This document shows, in pieces, positions 59,363 through 64,000 of a DNA stretch of 64,000 bases. The stretch is from Allantophomopsis cytisporea. Lineage: Eukaryota > Ascomycota > Leotiomycetes > Phacidiales > Phacidiaceae. Below the pieces are notes generated by a model that did no database searches, was not told the DNA's origin, and was given only the letters and a program-made list of their open reading frames with translations. The number at the start of each line of letters is the position of its first letter. Positions within the stretch are counted from its first letter, which is position 1. Location: contig CP103034.1 in the NCBI GenBank assembly GCA_024752435.1, positions 1,426,001 to 1,490,000 on the forward strand, written 5' to 3'. The translations under genes and the position numbers were made by a program.

Positions 59363-61087
59363 TTAAGACTCATGCCTCTCTGGTATTTCTACTTCCGCCC
59401 TGTTCTCATTTGAATTCTGCTTTCGATGGTTTTTGAACAAGAAGACAAGACTGAGAACTGTTCCTAACCCGGTCAAGCCGACAGAGAACCACAGAGCACC
59501 CCGGTAACCATGAAGCAAGTCGGCTTTTGTGTGTCCACCATGATTAATGTTTATTTCGATAGTACCAGCAAAACCAAGACCAAGTGATATGCTGTAGTTA
59601 ACGATGGTCATGACTATACTGGCTCCCATGCCCTGGTATTGCCGGGGCATTACACTCGCGAAGATAATTATGGCAGCAGGTAACGATGTATCCATTCCGA
59701 TATTGGCGATGATGGTGCCGAAGAAGAAGTAGGTCCAATATATCGACTCTGGAGGCCGCAAGGCCATGATAATGGATGTGACCAAATACGCAACCTGCCC
59801 AACCACCATGATATACGAGGCAGGAACCTTGCTGGCTATTTTGCCAACAGCCAAAGCTGAGAATACTCCAGTAACAAGGATGGGAGAAAACCATGCTGCC
59901 AGTTGAATAGGAGTTTGGCCGCCTATATCGAGAGCTACTCGCACGGCGTAGAAGAGCTACACTCGGCGTTAGTTGAAATCTCTTTCCAATCAAGAGTAAT
60001 ACTTACCCATATTCCAAATGTGGCCCAGCCTGCTGCCGTACATGCAAAAACAAAGAGAACATCCGAAGTAAAGGCAGCGACAGGCAGTATTGGATAGCGA
60101 GCTCGGTAGAGTTCAGTGTAAAAGAATAGTGTACCGAAAACGAAACTCAGGATCAAGCATACGTAGACGTATGGGGCCCGCCAAGTAACGACCACGGCCT
60201 GATTCCACGCAAAGTTGAATAAAACCAGAGCCATTACTCCAGCTGCACCTCCAGGAAGGTCCAGGCGGTCCAGCTTTTGACGAAGCGATCGTATCTGCTC
60301 CTCTTGCACGGGGGTATCTGGTATTGTCCAGATAGCAAAGGCAGCTACGAACGCGACACCAATAGCCTGGCTCCAGAAAATCCATGGCCACCAAGCCATA
60401 GCAAAGAGGGGCCCAAAAACTAGACCCGACATGGCGCCAAATGGTGCTGCTGCAGCAAACCATGCAAAGGCCATGTTTCGTGGGCCATCCGAAAAAGACT
60501 TGCCAAAGATACCAAGAGCATTGGGTATGGTCAATGCAGGACCCAGACCCTGGAAAATACGAGCAAAGATGAATAGTACATGGTTGGAATAGACAGAGAG
60601 TCCGGCTACCAAGCTCCACAAGCAAAGCCAGCTCATGCCCAAAACAAACATTTTCTTGTGACCATGCTCATCGCCAAGTCGTCCACCAAGGAGAGTGAAT
60701 GTGCCTATAGTTAAGCTGTAGCCAGCAATCAACCATGACAATTGACCAGGGTTAGTGATGCCGAAGGACTCCCCGATTATTTTGAGCGTGGTAAGCGTGT
60801 TGCACAACCCCAGCTGGTTGAGGAACATGGACATGCACACAGTTGTGATGAATAGAATCTGCCGTGGTCTTGAGTAGGCATCAGCGGGGTAGACATGGCC
60901 TCCTTTTAAGGACTGCGCATCCTCGATATCTAATGATCTCCAAGTCAGCGAAAAGGTTCAAGAGTCCAGAAAGAAATCTCGCTGGAGGCGCCTCAAAGTC
61001 ATCTTCCTGAAGCTACTCCTCACCTGGTAACGATGATGATGCATTGGATGGCAGTTCGGGATTGCTTTTTCGGTCAGTAGATGTCAT
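59363..61087 (-). CDS. MFS exporter, 14-TM, aminotriazole-resistance-like
   Basis: Exons 61087-61024, 60929-60007 and 59956-59363 give 526 aa with all phases consistent. A short polar N-terminus (MTSTDRKSNPELPSNASSSL) is followed by VCMSMFLNQLGLCNTL, WLIAGYSLTIGTFTLLGGRLGDEHGHKKMF (motif A), ARIFQGLGPALTIPNALGIFG (motif C region) and PFGAMSGLVFGPLFA. A second half contains ALDIGGQTPIQLAAWF and the tail KNHRKQNSNENRAEVEIPERHES. Family members export azoles, aminotriazole or boron-like solutes. The natural substrate is unknown. No disruption seen. Confidence 0.9.
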
Positions 61088-61772
61088 TGCGGAAGAGTGC
61101 ATGCAAGAGGTAATTGTGATGCGTGAGGAGCTAAACGGACGAGGGAGAGCTTACTATTAACTCTTAACGAGATCGCAAACCCCTCAGCTCCGGACTGGTC
61201 CTTGTAATTTGGAGACGGAGCATGGCTGTACGGTGCCCTCTCGGAAATTCAGGAATTTGCCCAACAATCAGCTCGGGAACCAACAATGACAACCTTCAAG
61301 ATCCGAAGGACTGGACGATCAACATCTTAGTCCGACAACGCTAGACCATTCGGCTCCGGTACAGCGCTGAATCTTCGGCGATGTGTGGCTGTCACATGAC
61401 CTGATCTCATCGCAGTGACTACAAGGTAGGTATTTACACTCCTTACTGTAGTCTTCTACGAAGACAAGCGCTATTGGGGTTTGATGGTTGCGTAGGCGAT
61501 CTTGCTACCATAATATCTAGTTACGACAAATTAAATTCCAGTACGTGTCAGCATTGATGAAATGATATTATTCGTATCCTTATTGCAAACAGTATGTAAT
61601 ATCGATATCAGATATGATCTTTTCAGGAGCGCCGCGTTTGAAAATTTAGACCACTTTACTTCACATTGCCATATCATACTGACGTATCACTACCAGTCTG
61701 CCAACTTATGGGTCTGTTACAACTGGCTTTCTGATATATTGCTTCGTCTTCTAGCATAGTCCCTCCAGGGGC
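61088..61772. other. Intergenic, exporter promoter
   Basis: No gene seen. One ORF at 61562-61759 has no features. Confidence 0.4.
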
Positions 61773-62340
61773 TTGGTACTCGTCACTGGCGTGAGTAGTT
61801 TCATCGGTTCATACGTTGCGAGCGGAATGCTTGGGCTTGGTTATAGCGTGCGTGGGACGGTCCGCTCGAGTGACAAGGTAGCCTGGATGACACAAGCCAT
61901 GGCTGAGCGCCATCCGTCTGGAGATTTCGAGGCTATTGTCCTACCTGATCAGATGCCATCTGAATCTAGGACGCAACGTAAAAGGAGTCTATGGCATTGC
62001 CCATGTCTCAGCGGACACGACCTTCCGACCCGACCCTACCAAAGTCATCGCGCTGTCTGTGGCAGGACTACGAAGATTTCTCGAGGCTACCAACAGCAGA
62101 GAGTCTTCGGTCAAGCGTTTCGTATTAACAAGCAGCATTCAAGCGGCATTGAATCGTACGTTTGGTGAGTAGCTTCTTGTAAATGGAAGTATGTGGAACG
62201 AAGAGGCCATCGAAAGTCCATAGCGGTCACCGGAAAATGATCTTGCTCAAACTCAAGAATCGAGCAAAATTGATGAGGAGACGGAGCTGAACCTGTTGAA
62301 GTATTTTGGAAAGGGCGGCTGGACAGACTATGATTACAGG
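61773..62340 (+). pseudogene. Truncated NAD(P)-binding reductase (dihydroflavonol/aldehyde reductase type) relic
   Basis: LVLVTGVSSFIGSYVASGMLGLGYSVRGTVRS is the Rossmann start of extended SDR reductases (61773 on). The frame is lost near 61960 and continues in another frame with NVKGVYGIAHVSADTTF and SVKRFVLTSSIQAALN. A third piece (GSMWNEEAIES) is closed by TAG, then more remnants reach about 62340. The start codon, catalytic Tyr-x-x-x-Lys region and C-terminal half are absent or unrecognisable. It is clearly a non-functional fragment. Confidence 0.8.
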
Positions 62341-63253
62341 TTCCGGAAGATCTGCCTAGAAATTCGTTGATATATGTAATACGACTGAAACTGGCTTCAT
62401 AGTTTGGTTGATGAGTAGTCATGCTTGAAATGTTGTAACTTTTTATGTTTGTTAATTTAGAATCATCGTATTGCGTCTTGAAGGCGACTTCCGTCTTAAT
62501 GACAAGGTAGATATTTGAGATACTTTAAGAAGATAGATTTATTTTTCAAGTACTAGACTTTTCAAAACTCAATGTTAGCCTGATCGTCATGTTATATTAG
62601 CTAATATTTCGAGCCGAAAGAAAACACGAAAGACTGCTTCTGACTGAGCACCTTATACAAGTACCCAGGATGAAAGGGACACAATACTCCGTTTCCGATT
62701 AGCGAACGACCATACAATGCCGTAGTTGCTGCTTACCAATGTATTGTAGGCACCACGCGAAAGACACCAAACGACCAAAGCTTGCAGTCGGAGCACATTG
62801 GTCTCTTGCTGCTCGGTATTGTCATCATTCTCGTCATGAAAGATTCGTTTCGGGCGAATTCGCGTGCTGTCGGACCCCAAGGGTTATTCACCTTAATCAT
62901 CCTGTACTTAGATTGAGATATATAATTATCTTTTCTTTAATTGCTTCTACGAACATTATTACTGATAATATATAATGCCCAAATACCAATAAGGAAATGC
63001 CCTACAAATGAGACTAATGGAGCACTGAAGGGGTTCGTTCATTAGACATGCACTCAGTAAATATTCTACTTTACGCCCGGTGTGAGTGTGTCGTGACCGG
63101 TGATGATGAACCAGATTAGTAATAACGCTATACCACCGACACCCTGCGCGCACTAGGCCTTGTCCCTCCGCGATGCTCTGTACTACATCACTCATACTTG
63201 AATAATCTATCCAGGTAACACTACCAGATTTGATTTCATCGATATTGGTCATC
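62341..63253. other. Intergenic, promoter of the terminal regulator gene
   Basis: AT-rich. Short ORFs at 62653-63282 on the minus strand and 62739-62975 on the plus strand have no features. No gene seen. Confidence 0.4.
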
Positions 63254-64000
63254 ATGGAGTCGGATATAGGCACCGAGTCCACCCGATTGGCGTGCGAGAC
63301 GTGCTTTAAGTCTTACCGGCGGCGTAGGTTTCTGTCGTCCACCTTTCTCATTTCCTACTTCATTTTGATATCACCGTTTTTCTCTGTTGCTGATACTATT
63401 CACATAGGCGACTTGCTTATGCGTCATCGAAGGCGCTGTAAAGGTCCCGTAAAAAGTGGGAATCGCCGCAAAGCCTGCGATGCTTGTGTTCAAGCCAAGG
63501 CTAAATGCTGCCACACCCAACCCACCTGCTCTCGTTGTGTCAAGCGAGGAACGAAATGTCTCTATAGCGTCTCATCATCTGCCCAAGCCTGTAATCATCC
63601 TGAGAACATGGAGGCGGCTTCAAACGTGCAGGTTCAAAGTTTCCGATGCTCTCCCTCGGCGGTTATCCAGTCTTCTGGACCTGAACTTTCAACTTGGAAT
63701 TTCCCACTGTCTCCGTATCCGCTCGATGCTTTCGACTTGAACGTAGCAGACTTTGCAGATGTATCTCCTGCCCCGCACCTCAGGTCGTCATTTGAGGAAT
63801 CTCTCAAATCGCCAATAACTCAAGGCAATTCATCCTCTACATCCCATGAGCAAAGCTCGAATGACAGCACGAGATCTCCCTCAAATCCTCCGACGTTGTC
63901 GACACCACTCCTTCTCACCCGCATACTTGGCGACTATGCTTCTTTGCTTATCAAAAGCTCTTGTTTCTCTCCATTCCTTCACTTGCCAAAAGTCAAAAAT
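63254..64000 (+). CDS. Transcription factor with C2HC finger plus Zn2Cys6 cluster (5' part)
   Basis: Exon 1 is 63254-63323. Exon 2 starts at 63408 and is cut by the window end (221 codons visible). A classical finger (C14-x2-C17-x12-H30-x3-C34, ACETCFKSYRRRDLLMRHRRRC) is split by the intron. Immediately after it comes a canonical binuclear cluster (C47-x2-C-x6-C-x6-C-x2-C-x6-C74: KACDACVQAKAKC, CSRCVKRGTKC). The dual-finger layout is known in a subset of filamentous fungal regulators. A Ser/Pro-rich linker then leads to LLLTRILGDYASLLIKSSCFSPFLH. The donor c|gtaggt was chosen because it keeps the finger spacing. The target is unknown. Confidence 0.85.
   Translation, partial: MESDIGTESTRLACETCFKSYRRRRFLSSTFLISYFILISPFFSVADTIHIGDLLMRHRRRCKGPVKSGNRRKACDACVQAKAKCCHTQPTCSRCVKRGTKCLYSVSSSAQACNHPENMEAASNVQVQSFRCSPSAVIQSSGPELSTWNFPLSPYPLDAFDLNVADFADVSPAPHLRSSFEESLKSPITQGNSSSTSHEQSSNDSTRSPSNPPTLSTPLLLTRILGDYASLLIKSSCFSPFLHLPKVKN

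Overview
The window is from a filamentous ascomycete (Pezizomycotina). Genes are split by short GT-AG introns of about 40-100 bp with CTAAC/CTGAC-type branch sites. Zn2Cys6 regulators, MFS transporters, a fungal cyanide hydratase and a mitochondrial Rcf2/HIG1 protein are present. A leotiomycete (Sclerotinia/Botrytis relatives) is a reasonable guess but is inference only. All exon joins were worked out by eye from splice signals, reading frame and family resemblance.

Layout. 0-4 kb: the 3' end of an unknown gene, then a secreted CBM52 plus debranching-enzyme-like glycosidase (-). 3.9-9.2 kb: a sugar transporter (-) and a Zn2Cys6 regulator (+) share a 1 kb divergent promoter rich in CGG half-sites. 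10.7-17.6 kb is the metabolic core: an arylacetonitrilase-type nitrilase (+), a Zn2Cys6 factor (-), an Rcf2-like respiratory supercomplex factor (-) and cyanide hydratase (-). The same 12-bp double-GATA motif (TGATAATGATAA) lies upstream of both nitrilase-family genes. 18.6-21 kb: a membrane GT2 (hyaluronan/Cps1-like) synthase with an elastin-like VPGPV tail encoded by a minisatellite. 21.5-26.3 kb: a 518-aa protein with a STAND-partner-like N-terminus, then a small secreted protein.

26.8-31.3 kb is a decaying zone: an adenosine-deaminase-like pseudogene broken by several frameshifts and a Clr5-type gene broken by in-frame stops that all look like C-to-T changes (RIP-like). 32.4-37.6 kb: a mitochondrial-looking PhyH dioxygenase, a Zn2Cys6 factor with an unusual cysteine spacing, and a medium-chain alcohol dehydrogenase. 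40.1-47.1 kb: a 2,243-aa P-loop NTPase/TPR-like protein preceded by 2.5 kb with no gene. 49.6-52 kb: a frameshifted STAND-type relic. 52.3-54.4 kb: a DHA2 drug exporter with a GC-AG intron.

54.4-59.3 kb is gene-poor. It holds a short Copia-type gag-domain gene with its own TATA box and a 5'UTR intron, plus weak ORFs. 59.4-61.1 kb: a second 14-TM exporter. 61.8-62.3 kb: a truncated reductase relic. From 63.25 kb to the window end: the start of a regulator combining a C2HC finger with a Zn2Cys6 cluster.

Functionally the window looks like an accessory region: nutrient uptake, nitrile/cyanide handling, export and pathway-type regulators mixed with relics. Only the Rcf2-like gene and the giant NTPase look like conserved housekeeping genes.
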